64,000 nt of DNA from an uncultured Saprospiraceae bacterium (GCA_937139495.1 CAKZQC010000048.1:20404-84403), one strand, 5' to 3'. Counted from the first letter of the stretch, positions 8,629 to 16,973 are shown. Notes: a model not told the origin generated them from the sequence alone. Program-made: numbers and translations.

Positions 8629-9297
8629 ATGCAATCAACAGAAGAAAACATAGACCAACTCGAAGACATACGCAAAGAATATACACTACATTCGTTGGAT
8701 CAATCTGATGTAGCTAAAGAACCCATCCAACAATTTAGAATTTGGATGGAAGCAGCACTCAAAAGCAAAATAGAAGAACCAACTGCCATGACCTTAGCTA
8801 CGGCTTCTATAGATGGATTGCCCGATGCACGTATCGTGCTGCTCAAAGGCATAACAACAGAGGGTTTCCGCTTCTACACCAATTACGACAGCACCAAAGG
8901 CAAAGCCATAGAAGAAAACAACCAAGTTGCTTTGGTATTCCATTGGTCGCCCTTGCAGCGTCAAGTGCGCATTCTCGGCACTGCCGAAAAACTATCGGAA
9001 GCAGACTCTGAAGAATACTATCATTCTAGACCTAAAGGCAGTCAAATTGGAGCTTGGGCATCGCCTCAGAGTGAGGAAATCCTTGACCGTGATATATTGG
9101 AACAAAAAGCAGCTTTCCTAGAGGATAAATACACCGATGAACAGCAACTTCCCAAACCAACGAATTGGGGTGGTTATTTGGTCAAGCCTACCAAGGTAGA
9201 ATTTTGGCAAGGTCGTGCCAGCCGTTTGCATGATCGTATTGCATACGAATGGCAGGCAGAAGAACAAGCATGGAAAATTGTTCGTTTAGCTCCTTAG
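8629..9297 (+). CDS. pdxH: Pyridoxine/pyridoxamine 5'-phosphate oxidase
   Basis: This FMN enzyme oxidises pyridoxine 5'-phosphate or pyridoxamine 5'-phosphate to pyridoxal 5'-phosphate in the cytoplasm. At 222 residues it has the family length. Diagnostic segments in order: AMTLATASIDGLPDARIVLLK (RxVLLK FMN phosphate site), FRFYTNYDSTKGKAI, VALVFHWSPLQRQVRI (the W-x-x-L-x-RQVR motif), SRPKGSQIGAWASPQS, and the C-terminal WQGRASRLHDR substrate-binding motif. It stands alone, downstream of a strong terminator. Confidence 0.95.
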   Translation: MQSTEENIDQLEDIRKEYTLHSLDQSDVAKEPIQQFRIWMEAALKSKIEEPTAMTLATASIDGLPDARIVLLKGITTEGFRFYTNYDSTKGKAIEENNQVALVFHWSPLQRQVRILGTAEKLSEADSEEYYHSRPKGSQIGAWASPQSEEILDRDILEQKAAFLEDKYTDEQQLPKPTNWGGYLVKPTKVEFWQGRASRLHDRIAYEWQAEEQAWKIVRLAP

Positions 9298-9318
9298 GGA
9301 GTTAAACCCACACACCCC

Positions 9319-9355
9319 AAAAAAAAAGCCACTCTCACCTTTCGGCAAGAGCAGC
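9319..9355 (-). terminator. Terminator of the Big_2 lipoprotein gene
   Basis: Read on the minus strand, GCTGCTCTTGCC and GGTGAGAGTGGC pair over 12 bp when G-U wobbles are allowed, with a GAAA tetraloop, followed by nine T. It lies downstream of the minus-strand gene ending at 9404. Confidence 0.7.
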
Positions 9356-9403
9356 TATTCACATTTTCAAATCTTAAATATTGCTCCTAAGAGCAAATAA
9401 ATA

Positions 9404-10876
9404 TTATTGTACCGTCACATTGATTGTTTCGGAGAATGTACCGTGGCAAACTGTAATAACAGCAGTACCACCACTGAAGGCAGTTCCCGAAATTTCACCA
9501 TTGGAATCAACGTCTGCTACCTGAACATTATCAGAACAATAGACCAAATTAGCAGCCGAAATAGTATTGCCTTGAGCATCTACTACGTTTGCTTGAATTT
9601 GTGCATTTTGTCCGAAAGATACAGTTACTGCATTTGAGCTAGTCAAATCAACGCCCGTAGCGTTGGCTACTGCTGTACCACAAGCACAACCACTACCGCC
9701 ACCAGAACCAATAGCAACCGATACACTTGCTGCACCTGTAATAGTTGCATCTGTTTTGTCTTCTGCCAATAGTACGGTCAATAGACCAATTTGAGCATTT
9801 GATTTCATGGTTACTTTACCATTGGCATCTACTGTAGCGATGTCAAAAAGGCTAAAACCATAAGTTGGAATACTCCAATTAACATTAGTTGTAGCTACAC
9901 CTGTACCCAAAACCAATTCACCATTCTGACGAACTACATCGTACTTCATTACCGTAAAGGTCTTGTTGCCACCTGCAGGAATAGCTGCCGTGAATGGATC
10001 TACTACCAATACTTTGTCTGGATAAACATTCGCTTCGGCAGTACCAATGATACCATCTGCCATTGCTCTAATTTTGGTTGTACCAACAGCTTTAGCCGTT
10101 ACAATTCCACTTGCGTCAATGGTTGCAATTGAGTTATCTTCTACTGACCACTGAATGTTTGCACTTACTTCTTGATTATCCAAGTCGTATGCCTTGGCAG
10201 TATAAGTAGCCGTTTCGTTTTTGAGCATATCTTTAGCATCTGGCGACACTACGATACGTGCAATCGGCAACTTGATTTGAGGAACTCCCAATACCGCAAC
10301 TGGCACGATATAAGTAGCACCAATACCAGGTGCTTCTACTGTAATCTGGCAGTTTCCTGCTCCTACAAAAGAAACATTGCCTGTACTAGACACTGTCGCT
10401 ACGCTGGTATTGCTAGAAGTATAGCTATAGGTAGTACTTCCAGTACCCAAATAAACTGCATTGAGCTGAATATCAGGAAATTCAGTATCGACCAAAATAG
10501 CTGATGGTGCTACTGAAAATGCTGATACGCCCTGTATTTGCAAAGGAGCTTCTGTTGTCAAAGTCGAGCTTCCGACCTTCACAGACGCCTTAATTGTAGC
10601 TGTTCCCACGCTAGCGATTGAGGCTTGTCCATTGCTACCAATGGTCACGATACTGTTATCTGAACTAGTCCAAGTAACATCTGTAGCGGCTGTTCTAGTG
10701 CCTTTGTCGTCAATCAATGCCGCTGTATAAGTTATGTTGGCATTAGGTTGAGCGTTAATTGCTCCGTTTTCGATAACCAAAATTTGGTTGGTATCGTTAT
10801 CGTCGCCTGTTTTATCACAAGCAGCAAATCCTACTACTAGTAATAGCAAAAATAATACATTAGAAAAAATCTTCAT
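9404..10876 (-). CDS. Lipoprotein with bacterial Ig-like (Big_2) domains
   Basis: The N-terminus MKIFSNVLFLLLLVVGFAAC has a clear lipobox ending at Cys20, followed by DKTGDDNDTN. The rest of the 490-residue protein is a chain of about four to five Ig-like group 2 repeats, each with the pattern W(T/S)S.D..IATI...G.V...GT..I.A. Such domains act as adhesive stalks or spacers on the cell surface. A GSGGGSGCACG stretch near residue 394 is a flexible Cys-containing linker. No catalytic domain is visible, so this is probably an outer-membrane surface lipoprotein. It has its own terminator at 9319-9355. Confidence 0.85.
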   Translation of the reverse strand: MKIFSNVLFLLLLVVGFAACDKTGDDNDTNQILVIENGAINAQPNANITYTAALIDDKGTRTAATDVTWTSSDNSIVTIGSNGQASIASVGTATIKASVKVGSSTLTTEAPLQIQGVSAFSVAPSAILVDTEFPDIQLNAVYLGTGSTTYSYTSSNTSVATVSSTGNVSFVGAGNCQITVEAPGIGATYIVPVAVLGVPQIKLPIARIVVSPDAKDMLKNETATYTAKAYDLDNQEVSANIQWSVEDNSIATIDASGIVTAKAVGTTKIRAMADGIIGTAEANVYPDKVLVVDPFTAAIPAGGNKTFTVMKYDVVRQNGELVLGTGVATTNVNWSIPTYGFSLFDIATVDANGKVTMKSNAQIGLLTVLLAEDKTDATITGAASVSVAIGSGGGSGCACGTAVANATGVDLTSSNAVTVSFGQNAQIQANVVDAQGNTISAANLVYCSDNVQVADVDSNGEISGTAFSGGTAVITVCHGTFSETINVTVQ

Positions 10877-11107
10877 GTTTTTGAATTAAAGTTAGTTATC
10901 AAAAATGTACTCTAAGTAATAAAAAACTACTTGAAGTAACACTTTCAAAAGTTTATAATGAAATTAGATAAGTCCTTGTCGACAGGAATCTATTCTGCCC
11001 CTTTTCCAAAACTATGCCATCTTTTTTATTATTTCTTTAACCAAAACAATGAACTTTTTGTCTAACTAATCATTTAACCGCTAGTTAATGCTACCCCACT
11101 TATACAC

Positions 11108-11812
11108 TTAACACCTTGCTTTTTTCTTTTTGTGTCCCACTCTACCGCTATCTATTGTCTTTTGGATATAATCTTTCGCCAAAGGAACTTTACAGGCAGT
11201 TCCATTCATATCGACCGATACTTTTCCGACTTTTTCGGCAGCAGCTAGTGCTTGACCACTCAAAGGAGCGATTCCACCCACAGCAATAATAAAATTATTC
11301 ATTACATAACGTACTCGATTAGGAGCGGCGTGTATTTCTTTTTTGGCTCTTTCGAGCAATAATTCAATTGTATTGATTGGCAACTCCTCATCGGCATTAG
11401 TTACAATCCAGCTACTCAATGTACCCCAGCCAGTAGCTTGTATATTAGGCTGTTGCTGGTCTATCCATTGGAGTCCCAACTCCCAACCAAAAGGGCTATC
11501 TGCGGCTATCCATGGCACCGTAAATTCGCTAATCATGTACCAATTTGCTTGGGAAGCCCATTGTTCTAGCGTCGTTTTATTTATTTTTTTTTCGTCTGCC
11601 ATCAAGCCTGCCAAATACATCGCATCAACATTTTGAGTATCAAAGAGCTGCAATGCCAAAGCGTGATTTTTCTTAGTCTGTTTCAGTATTTTTTTGAGAT
11701 CGCCTACTTTGACACCAAAAAAATTGCCCGTAGCACCGTGCTTAGTATAAGTATTTTTGGTGCGTTCGTTGCCATACTCCGCTAACAATTGCATTACTTC
11801 TTGTAGATTCAT
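11108..11812 (-). CDS. DNA alkylation repair protein (AlkD-like HEAT repeats)
   Basis: This 234-residue helical protein matches the DNA alkylation repair (PF08713) family in order: TYTKHGATGNFFGVKVGDLKKI near the N-terminus, ALALQLFDTQNVDAMYLAGLM, WYMISEFTVPWI, GWGTLSSW, and VRYVMNNFIIAVGG. AlkD-type glycosylases excise bulky or cationic alkylated purines using HEAT-like repeats. The usual WD-containing segment has diverged here, so glycosylase activity is not assured. The start lies 10 bp after the MarR gene's stop on the same strand, so the two are likely co-transcribed. Confidence 0.85.
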   Translation of the reverse strand: MNLQEVMQLLAEYGNERTKNTYTKHGATGNFFGVKVGDLKKILKQTKKNHALALQLFDTQNVDAMYLAGLMADEKKINKTTLEQWASQANWYMISEFTVPWIAADSPFGWELGLQWIDQQQPNIQATGWGTLSSWIVTNADEELPINTIELLLERAKKEIHAAPNRVRYVMNNFIIAVGGIAPLSGQALAAAEKVGKVSVDMNGTACKVPLAKDYIQKTIDSGRVGHKKKKARC

Positions 11813-11821
11813 TTGCTTTTT

Positions 11822-12274
11822 TTATTCCGTTCGCATTTTATCCAACAAATCAGACAAAAGATTTGCCTCTTCATCATTCAGATTAATTATATCCTGATCA
11901 TTGTCCATCAAGCCTGCTATTCTTTCCAATAAGACAATTCCTTCCGCTGTAATCATTACATCGACCCTACGTCTATCTACTTTACAAGCCTTGCGCTCTA
12001 CCAATCCTTTCAACTTTAGTTTATCGACCAATCTAGACGCATTAGAAGTTTTGTCGATCATTCGTTCTATCAGCAACTTGACTGTGGCAGGTTCAGGATG
12101 CATTCCTTTTAGTATGCGCAAAATATTATATTGCTGCATCGAAAGCCCAAAAGGTTTGAGCATTCGTGCCTGTTTGGCAGAAAGCCAAGAACCTGAAAAC
12201 AATAAATTGACAATTGCTTTAATTTGCGGGTTGACAAACGGTTTTGTTTGATTTATTTCTTCTTCTATTTTCAT
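11822..12274 (-). CDS. MarR-family transcriptional regulator
   Basis: At 150 residues it has the size of MarR dimeric winged-helix regulators. Visible features are GLSMQQYNILRIL (helix 3), ATVKLLIERMIDKTSNASRLVDKLKLKGLVER (recognition helix and lead-in to the wing) and RRVDVMITAEGIVLLERI (wing and dimer helix). It is the first gene of a probable pair with the AlkD-like gene 10 bp downstream, which suggests it regulates that gene and itself. The 104-bp region downstream of the HTH-lipoprotein gene would hold its promoter; I see no clear operator. Confidence 0.85.
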   Translation of the reverse strand: MKIEEEINQTKPFVNPQIKAIVNLLFSGSWLSAKQARMLKPFGLSMQQYNILRILKGMHPEPATVKLLIERMIDKTSNASRLVDKLKLKGLVERKACKVDRRRVDVMITAEGIVLLERIAGLMDNDQDIINLNDEEANLLSDLLDKMRTE

Positions 12275-12378
12275 CTGTGCTTCATGTTTGTATGATAAGA
12301 TCTATACTTTATTCAAAGTACAGTCACAATATATACAACTACATTTAAAGCACCAACACTAAATATAATTTTTAGTGT

Positions 12379-12699
12379 TTATTTTTGCTGTTGCAAATAA
12401 TCTTTAATTGATATTTGCTGTCCATCTATGACGAAAGTAGTCTGCAAAAATGCTTCTATGTCAACCAATTTGGTAGCAATTGGCGAAGCCATTCCATCTT
12501 CGATTAGGCTCAACGAGCTTTGGCTTATTGATACCGAATCGGCTAGTGTCGCCTGTGATAATCCTTGTTCTAGTCGAGCAGCTCTTATTTGTGTGCCAAT
12601 AGATTTATAAAAAGCGGCATCTCTTTGTTCAGTTGGGCTAGATTGGCAACCAAATAAACAAAAAAGAATAAAAATCAACAAAAATGTGCTTTTTTTCAT
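12379..12699 (-). CDS. Predicted lipoprotein carrying an XRE-type HTH domain
   Basis: With the start at 12699 (chosen because MKKS then opens a signal sequence) the 106-residue protein begins with MKKSTFLLIFILFCLFGC, a lipobox ending at Cys18. Residues about 34-85 read as an XRE/Cro helix-turn-helix: IGTQIRAARLEQGLSQATLA, then VSISQSSLSLIEDG, then a helix ending in FLQTT. The short tail (IDGQQISIKDYL) is polar. XRE domains bind DNA in the cytoplasm, whereas a lipoprotein is exported, so this architecture is odd. It could instead be a tail-out TM anchor, or the domain could have been recruited for protein binding. The gene is divergent from the S24 repressor gene at 12903. Confidence 0.75.
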   Translation of the reverse strand: MKKSTFLLIFILFCLFGCQSSPTEQRDAAFYKSIGTQIRAARLEQGLSQATLADSVSISQSSLSLIEDGMASPIATKLVDIEAFLQTTFVIDGQQISIKDYLQQQK

Positions 12700-12805
12700 A
12701 AAAAAATGGTTTTCGAGGGTAGTTGCAAACAAAAATGTTTGCCATATAACAATATTTTTATATCTTTATACCAATTCAAACAAAAGATTAGCTTTAGGGG
12801 GAATA

Positions 12806-12840
12806 CAAAGTTACAACATTTTGTTTTCATATTCTTCAAA
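12806..12840 (-). promoter_or_regulatory. Promoter for HTH lipoprotein gene
   Basis: On the minus strand TTTG (12837-12840), a 23-bp spacer and TAACTTTG (12806-12813) match the Bacteroidota -33/-7 consensus. The implied leader to the start at 12699 is about 100 nt. Confidence 0.45.
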
Positions 12841-12856
12841 TAGAGCTATTATTTAC

Positions 12857-12882
12857 AACTATTTATTTATTCATAAATAGTT
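12857..12882. promoter_or_regulatory. Inverted repeat, candidate operator
   Basis: AACTATTTAT (12857-12866) and ATAAATAGTT (12873-12882) form perfect 10-bp arms 6 bp apart. The repeat ends 20 bp before the S24-type repressor start. It also lies 17 bp upstream of the putative -33 element of the divergent HTH-lipoprotein gene. There is no T-run of the kind expected after a terminator. Binding by the adjacent repressor is an inference. Confidence 0.5.
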
Positions 12883-12902
12883 CCTAAAACTGCTACTACA
12901 AC

Positions 12903-13625
12903 ATGTCCAACTTCATAGATAATATCGTCAATAAGCGTTTCCGATTAGTATTTGATTACCTAAGGGAAAACGGGAAAATAAAATCAAAATCTGATGTAGC
13001 TGCTCAACTCGGCACTTACAATCATATTATTAATAGTATTCTTAAAGGTAAGCGTAATATTACGCTTGACCAAATGAATAAATTAATAGAAACCTATCAC
13101 ATCAACGCCAATTTCATGTTCGGCTATAGCAGCCAAATGTTTGATGAAGACGATGATATGAATTTTTCGCTAACAGATACTGCTTCCGAATACAAAAAAA
13201 ATATTACGCTAGTACCAAACTTGGCAATGGCTGGTAATGCAATTGATATGTCTGATCCACAGCATCAAAAAGACTTGCCAAAATTCTACATTCCCAATAT
13301 TCCAGGATTAGATGGTGATTTGATTGCCATCGAAATTAGCGGCGATAGTATGTTGCCCAATATCACCAATGGCGATATGGTAATTTGCGAAAGCGTAGCC
13401 AGTGGAGCTACTGACGGCAATGGCATCAAAGATAATTCAGTCTATATCGTCGTAACCGATACTGTCGTAGCCAAACGAGTACAAAAGGTCAAAGAAAGTA
13501 ACAAAACGGTTCGCCTTCGCCTTATTTCAGACAATACCACTTACCCACCTTATGAGGTAGAAATGTCGGAAGTAAAGCAAATTTTTAGAGTCAAGTATCG
13601 CTTGACGCAATATGGAATTGCTTAG
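12903..13625 (+). CDS. LexA/S24-type HTH repressor
   Basis: This 240-residue protein has an N-terminal HTH (about residues 13-65, DVAAQLGTYNHIINSILKGK) and a C-terminal S24 peptidase-like domain. The LexA-type self-cleavage elements are all present: an Ala-Gly bond at 110-111 in LAMAGN, the Ser149 nucleophile in SGDSM, and Lys191 in VVAKRV. The family derepresses targets when self-cleaved. No phage genes are nearby, so this is more likely a chromosomal stress regulator than a prophage repressor. An inverted repeat lies just upstream, and a bidirectional terminator follows. Confidence 0.85.
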   Translation: MSNFIDNIVNKRFRLVFDYLRENGKIKSKSDVAAQLGTYNHIINSILKGKRNITLDQMNKLIETYHINANFMFGYSSQMFDEDDDMNFSLTDTASEYKKNITLVPNLAMAGNAIDMSDPQHQKDLPKFYIPNIPGLDGDLIAIEISGDSMLPNITNGDMVICESVASGATDGNGIKDNSVYIVVTDTVVAKRVQKVKESNKTVRLRLISDNTTYPPYEVEMSEVKQIFRVKYRLTQYGIA

Positions 13626-13654
13626 GCATTCCTTTGTTGGCAGTTTGATTATGC

Positions 13655-13698
13655 AAAAAAATCCCAAGTAACAGCTGCTGTTACTTGGGATTTTTATT
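13655..13698. terminator. Bidirectional terminator
   Basis: A 15-bp stem (AAATCCCAAGTAACA / TGTTACTTGGGATTT) with loop GCTGC has A-rich sequence on the left and T-rich sequence on the right. It serves both convergent transcription units: the S24 repressor and the thi cluster. Confidence 0.9.
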
Positions 13699-13718
13699 TT
13701 TGAAGCCGTTTAGAGCTT

Positions 13719-14348
13719 TTATGAAATACGCTCTTCTATTGCTTGATACATCAGTGTTTTATTCGCTGCATTATTCATTAAACTAGCAATAGCAATCCCA
13801 TGTACGCCACTCATCATCAAGGTGCTAATGTCAACCAATTCGATACCACCTATGGCTATTATGGGCATATTCAGCCCTTGTTTCTCCATCTCAAAAAGGA
13901 GGTGCTGATAACCAATCAGACCGACAATAGGGCTGAGTTTCTTTTTAGTGGTCGTCATTCTGTAAGGTCCAAAACCAATATAATCTATAGGTTCTTTTAC
14001 CAATTTTTCTACTTGAGCCCACGTATTGGCAGTTGCTCCAATTATAGCGTCTTTCCCTACTATTTTGCGTGCTTCTAGTATAGACATATCATCTTGTCCT
14101 AAATGTACTCCTGCTGCTCCACTTTCTTTGGCTACTACTGGATTATCATTAATAATCAATATTGCTTGATAAGCATCGCAAATCTCTTTTGCCCTTTTCG
14201 CCGCCATCAAATAAACAGTAGTATTTTTATTTTTAAGTCGAAGTTGTATCCATTTTGCACCTGCAATACAAGCTTTGTGTATCGCTTCAATATGCTCAGC
14301 TGTGGAATTTCCATTTGAGATGTATTGTATTTTTGCTACTGTTTTCAT
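13719..14348 (-). CDS. thiE: Thiamine-phosphate synthase
   Basis: ThiE joins HMP diphosphate and thiazole phosphate to give thiamine monophosphate. The 209-residue TIM barrel shows WIQLRLKN, LIINDNPVVAKESGAAGVHLGQDD (substrate diphosphate and Mg site) and YIGFGPYRMTTTKK, the ThiE equivalent of G-P-x-x-x-T-x-T-K. Its start overlaps the thiD stop by 4 nt (ATGA), so it is translationally coupled as the last gene of a three-gene thiamine cluster. No other thiamine gene (thiC, thiG, thiH) is in the window. Confidence 0.9.
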   Translation of the reverse strand: MKTVAKIQYISNGNSTAEHIEAIHKACIAGAKWIQLRLKNKNTTVYLMAAKRAKEICDAYQAILIINDNPVVAKESGAAGVHLGQDDMSILEARKIVGKDAIIGATANTWAQVEKLVKEPIDYIGFGPYRMTTTKKKLSPIVGLIGYQHLLFEMEKQGLNMPIIAIGGIELVDISTLMMSGVHGIAIASLMNNAANKTLMYQAIEERIS

Positions 14349-15106
14349 GGTTGTTTGTAATGGAATCCTAACAAAGTAGGATTTGAATTTAGAAAATTTG
14401 CCATGTAAATTTTGGCTGCCTCACAAGATTGCTGCAAAGGTAATCCTTTTGCTAAATTTGCGGCAATTGCAGCCGACAAAACACAACCCGAGCCATGTTT
14501 TTCGTATCGTGCCAATTGAGTCGGAACCAGTTCTATAACTTGATTCTGATCGTACAAATAATCCGTTCCTTTATTGGTCGTAGCGTGTCCACCTTTCAAT
14601 AATACCGCACAACAATTCGCTATTTTAGTGAGTGTTTCTTCTTGTGATCTATTGCCAGACATGGCATTCAATTCTAGCAAATTAGGCGTTAGTAAAGTTA
14701 TTTTTCGCAATACTTTTTCGAGCTGCTTCCAGTCCGTATCGGTATGAAAAGTAAAGCCTGCACTCGCTCTAAAAATAGGATCCAACACAATTTGAATATC
14801 CTTATCAAAGGCGTGTAACCTGTCCAAAATCGCTTCTAATACTTGCCAATTTTCTATCAGCCCAATCTTGCACACTTTGGGAGCGAATCGCAGCAAAAGT
14901 AACTCTAGCTGTTGCAGTATTAAAGTTTCTGATTGCCAAACGACTTCCTCAAAAGTAATATCGTTTTGTACGGTCAGTGCGGTACAAACATTGAGTGCAT
15001 ACACTCGATGCTGCTCCATCGTCTTGGTGTCGGCGAGTAATCCTGCTCCTGCCGAAGGGTCAAAACCTGCTATCGTTAAGGCGTAGGCTCTTGTAATATT
15101 GGACAT
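14345..15106 (-). CDS. thiD: Hydroxymethylpyrimidine/phosphomethylpyrimidine kinase
   Basis: ThiD phosphorylates HMP and HMP-phosphate to HMP diphosphate, the ThiE substrate. I place the start at 15106 so the protein begins MSNITRAYALTIAGFDPSAG, the family N-terminus; an upstream ATG at 15148 would overlap the preceding gene by 73 bp. Family segments: GFDPSAGAGLLADTKTM, VYALNVCTALTVQN, VLDPIFRASAG, LLTPNLLELNAMSG, and the anion-hole region KHGSGCVLSAAIAANLAKG. It overlaps the upstream tenI-like gene by 31 bp and thiE by 4 bp. Confidence 0.92.
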   Translation of the reverse strand: MSNITRAYALTIAGFDPSAGAGLLADTKTMEQHRVYALNVCTALTVQNDITFEEVVWQSETLILQQLELLLLRFAPKVCKIGLIENWQVLEAILDRLHAFDKDIQIVLDPIFRASAGFTFHTDTDWKQLEKVLRKITLLTPNLLELNAMSGNRSQEETLTKIANCCAVLLKGGHATTNKGTDYLYDQNQVIELVPTQLARYEKHGSGCVLSAAIAANLAKGLPLQQSCEAAKIYMANFLNSNPTLLGFHYKQP

Positions 15107-15693
15107 AGTTTTTTGTAGTTTTGGAGGGCTTGCTGTGGCAATGACCAAACAGCACCCAAGAGTGCAATTTCCGAAAAACCTCGTTGTTTGGCGAGGGGTA
15201 TCGTTTCCATATTCATTCCACCCAAACCAATAATATCAAAAGGCAAATCCTGCCAATCGGAAGCCTGCCAATGATGTTGGGCGGTATATCCTTCTTTGGA
15301 AATACTATCAAATACAGGACTCACCAATGCATAATCAAAACAGATGGGCAGTTCATGCAGCATATTTACAGCATGGATTGCCGTTCCTAATTCGAAGCCT
15401 GCAAAGGTATCTCTAAACTCCAACAAAGAATGACTGGCAATGTATTCTGTTCGAGTTTCTTCCGTCAAATGCACCCCCAAAAGGTCATACTCTAGTGCCA
15501 ACTTATGGTCTTGATGCAGTATGATTTGATAATGATATTTATCATCAATAGCGTCCAACAATTGTGCTACTGCTGCCGTAGTTGCTTTGGGCTTGCGCAA
15601 ATGCAAGCAAGGCAGCCCCAACTCAAACAATTGATTAATCAAATTCGCTTCTTCATCAAAAAAATACGGCGTTGTTAATACTCGATGTCGCAT
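15076..15693 (-). CDS. TenI/ThiE-family protein
   Basis: This 205-residue TIM barrel is homologous to thiamine-phosphate synthase, but some substrate residues have changed: LRKPKA replaces LR.K, LHQDHKLALEYDLLGVHLTEE replaces the IND...GVHLGQ.D region, and SPVFDSISKEGY replaces GP...T.TK. This pattern resembles TenI (thiazole tautomerase) rather than catalytic ThiE. It is the first gene of the thi cluster and overlaps thiD by 31 bp. No THI-box (TPP riboswitch) is recognisable in the 101 bp upstream, which instead holds the terminator of the preceding gene. Confidence 0.8.
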   Translation of the reverse strand: MRHRVLTTPYFFDEEANLINQLFELGLPCLHLRKPKATTAAVAQLLDAIDDKYHYQIILHQDHKLALEYDLLGVHLTEETRTEYIASHSLLEFRDTFAGFELGTAIHAVNMLHELPICFDYALVSPVFDSISKEGYTAQHHWQASDWQDLPFDIIGLGGMNMETIPLAKQRGFSEIALLGAVWSLPQQALQNYKKLCPILQEPTP

Positions 15694-15735
15694 AAGCTTT
15701 TGTTTTTCCTATTCGGAATTTATTGACAGCTAAAT

Positions 15736-15769
15736 CTATAAAAAAAGCCGCTATTACTAGCAGCTTTTT
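15736..15769 (-). terminator. Terminator of DUF748 gene
   Basis: AAAAAGCCGCT and AGCAGCTTTTT form an 11-bp stem with one mismatch and a 6-nt loop. Read on the minus strand it ends in a T-run and terminates the gene ending at 15795, just upstream of the thi cluster. Confidence 0.7.
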
Positions 15770-15794
15770 CTTTTTTTATGGCTAAAATATCCAT

Positions 15795-16973
15795 CTATTT
15801 TTTTTCGTCTTTCTTATCCTTATCTTTCTTTTGCAAAAATTTGAACGGTTGAAATTTTTTCTTGTCTTCATCTGATTTGAACGCATCTTTGTATTCAATA
15901 CTTTGATCAACTTCTGATTTGAAAGCCTTGATAAAAGCATTTTTGAAAATACTGCCAATCGTTGACCATACCCCAACTTTCGCTGCACTCAAATCCCCTT
16001 CGATAGGTGCCTTGACGGCAAAATTACCTGTTTTTTGGTTTTGCAATACAAATCTAAAAAAACTAACAAAGCCTTCCCAAAGTGTTTCCAAAAAAGTGTC
16101 TTCTTTACCTATGAATTTGGTATCCTTTACCAATACTTTGAAGTAGCCTTTCATATTGCTATCGGAAATTGCCATTTCGCTAAACAAGCCTAGATTTCCT
16201 TTTTCAAAATCTATTTTGGCATAATGCTCTGTAAACGGATTTAGTGCCGCCATATCAATATCTTCCAACGACAATGCTACGTCCATATCAGGAATCTCTT
16301 TCAGTAAATTGACATTGCCACCCAATTTGAGCTTGCCTTTGCCAATAGAAACCGCTTCTGCCGTAACTGGTGAGGGCAATGTTTGAGCTTTGGCTTCTAC
16401 ATTCCCTAAGTTTTCTGCTTTGAAATGCAATTGATTGATTTGCAAATCAATATCAGGTTTTGCATTCACTTCTACAAATGCAAGTTTGCCGTCGTATATC
16501 TCAAAGTGGTTAATATCTATAGGGACGATGTCTTTGAGTGCTTGTGTCCAGTCCTCTTCATCTGCATCTGTCTCTTTGCCTTCGTCCATATCTTCTTTGA
16601 TATAAGTTATTTCTGGACTATTCATATATATTTCACTTACAATTCTACCCTTGAACAAGGATTTCCATTCAATAGAAATATCTGTTTCGGGCAAATTGAT
16701 AAACGGCACCTGTGTTTCTGCTTCTACCTTATTGAGATAAAGCCCCTTGATGACATAGGCTCCTCGCAGCAAACTAATATCAATGTTCTCTACTTGACCA
16801 TAATACCCTGGTAAATCTGCTAATACTTTATTGACATAATTTTTGACAATAGTAGGCAACATGATTCTAAATATAATCAATGCGACCAATAAAATCATAG
16901 GAATAATGAAACGCTTTTTTTTATAAAACTTGCGTTTTGGTTTTATCACTTTATTTTCTTTTTCTTCGTCCAT
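15795..16973 (-). CDS. DUF748/AsmA-like membrane-anchored protein
   Basis: The start at 16973 gives MDEEKENKV, followed by a Lys/Arg-rich stretch, a TM segment (about residues 25-45) and a long extracytoplasmic beta-rich domain. DUF748-like segments include NYVNKVLADLPGYYGQVENI and LLRGAYVIKGLYL near the N-terminus and INLPETDISIEWKSLFKGRI further on. AsmA-like proteins span the periplasm and are linked to lipid transport or outer-membrane assembly; this one is short (392 residues). The C-terminus is Lys/Asp-rich (KKDKDKKDEKK). An ATG at 16994 is a possible alternative start. Confidence 0.8.
   Translation of the reverse strand: MDEEKENKVIKPKRKFYKKKRFIIPMILLVALIIFRIMLPTIVKNYVNKVLADLPGYYGQVENIDISLLRGAYVIKGLYLNKVEAETQVPFINLPETDISIEWKSLFKGRIVSEIYMNSPEITYIKEDMDEGKETDADEEDWTQALKDIVPIDINHFEIYDGKLAFVEVNAKPDIDLQINQLHFKAENLGNVEAKAQTLPSPVTAEAVSIGKGKLKLGGNVNLLKEIPDMDVALSLEDIDMAALNPFTEHYAKIDFEKGNLGLFSEMAISDSNMKGYFKVLVKDTKFIGKEDTFLETLWEGFVSFFRFVLQNQKTGNFAVKAPIEGDLSAAKVGVWSTIGSIFKNAFIKAFKSEVDQSIEYKDAFKSDEDKKKFQPFKFLQKKDKDKKDEKK

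Noticed and set aside
12903..13625. S24-type repressor read as a prophage marker
   Set aside because: No integrase, terminase, portal or other phage genes lie nearby; neighbours are housekeeping genes with divergent and convergent terminators.
15694..15794. TPP riboswitch before the thi cluster
   Set aside because: The conserved CTGAGA-type core is not visible; the interval instead holds a terminator hairpin of the upstream gene.
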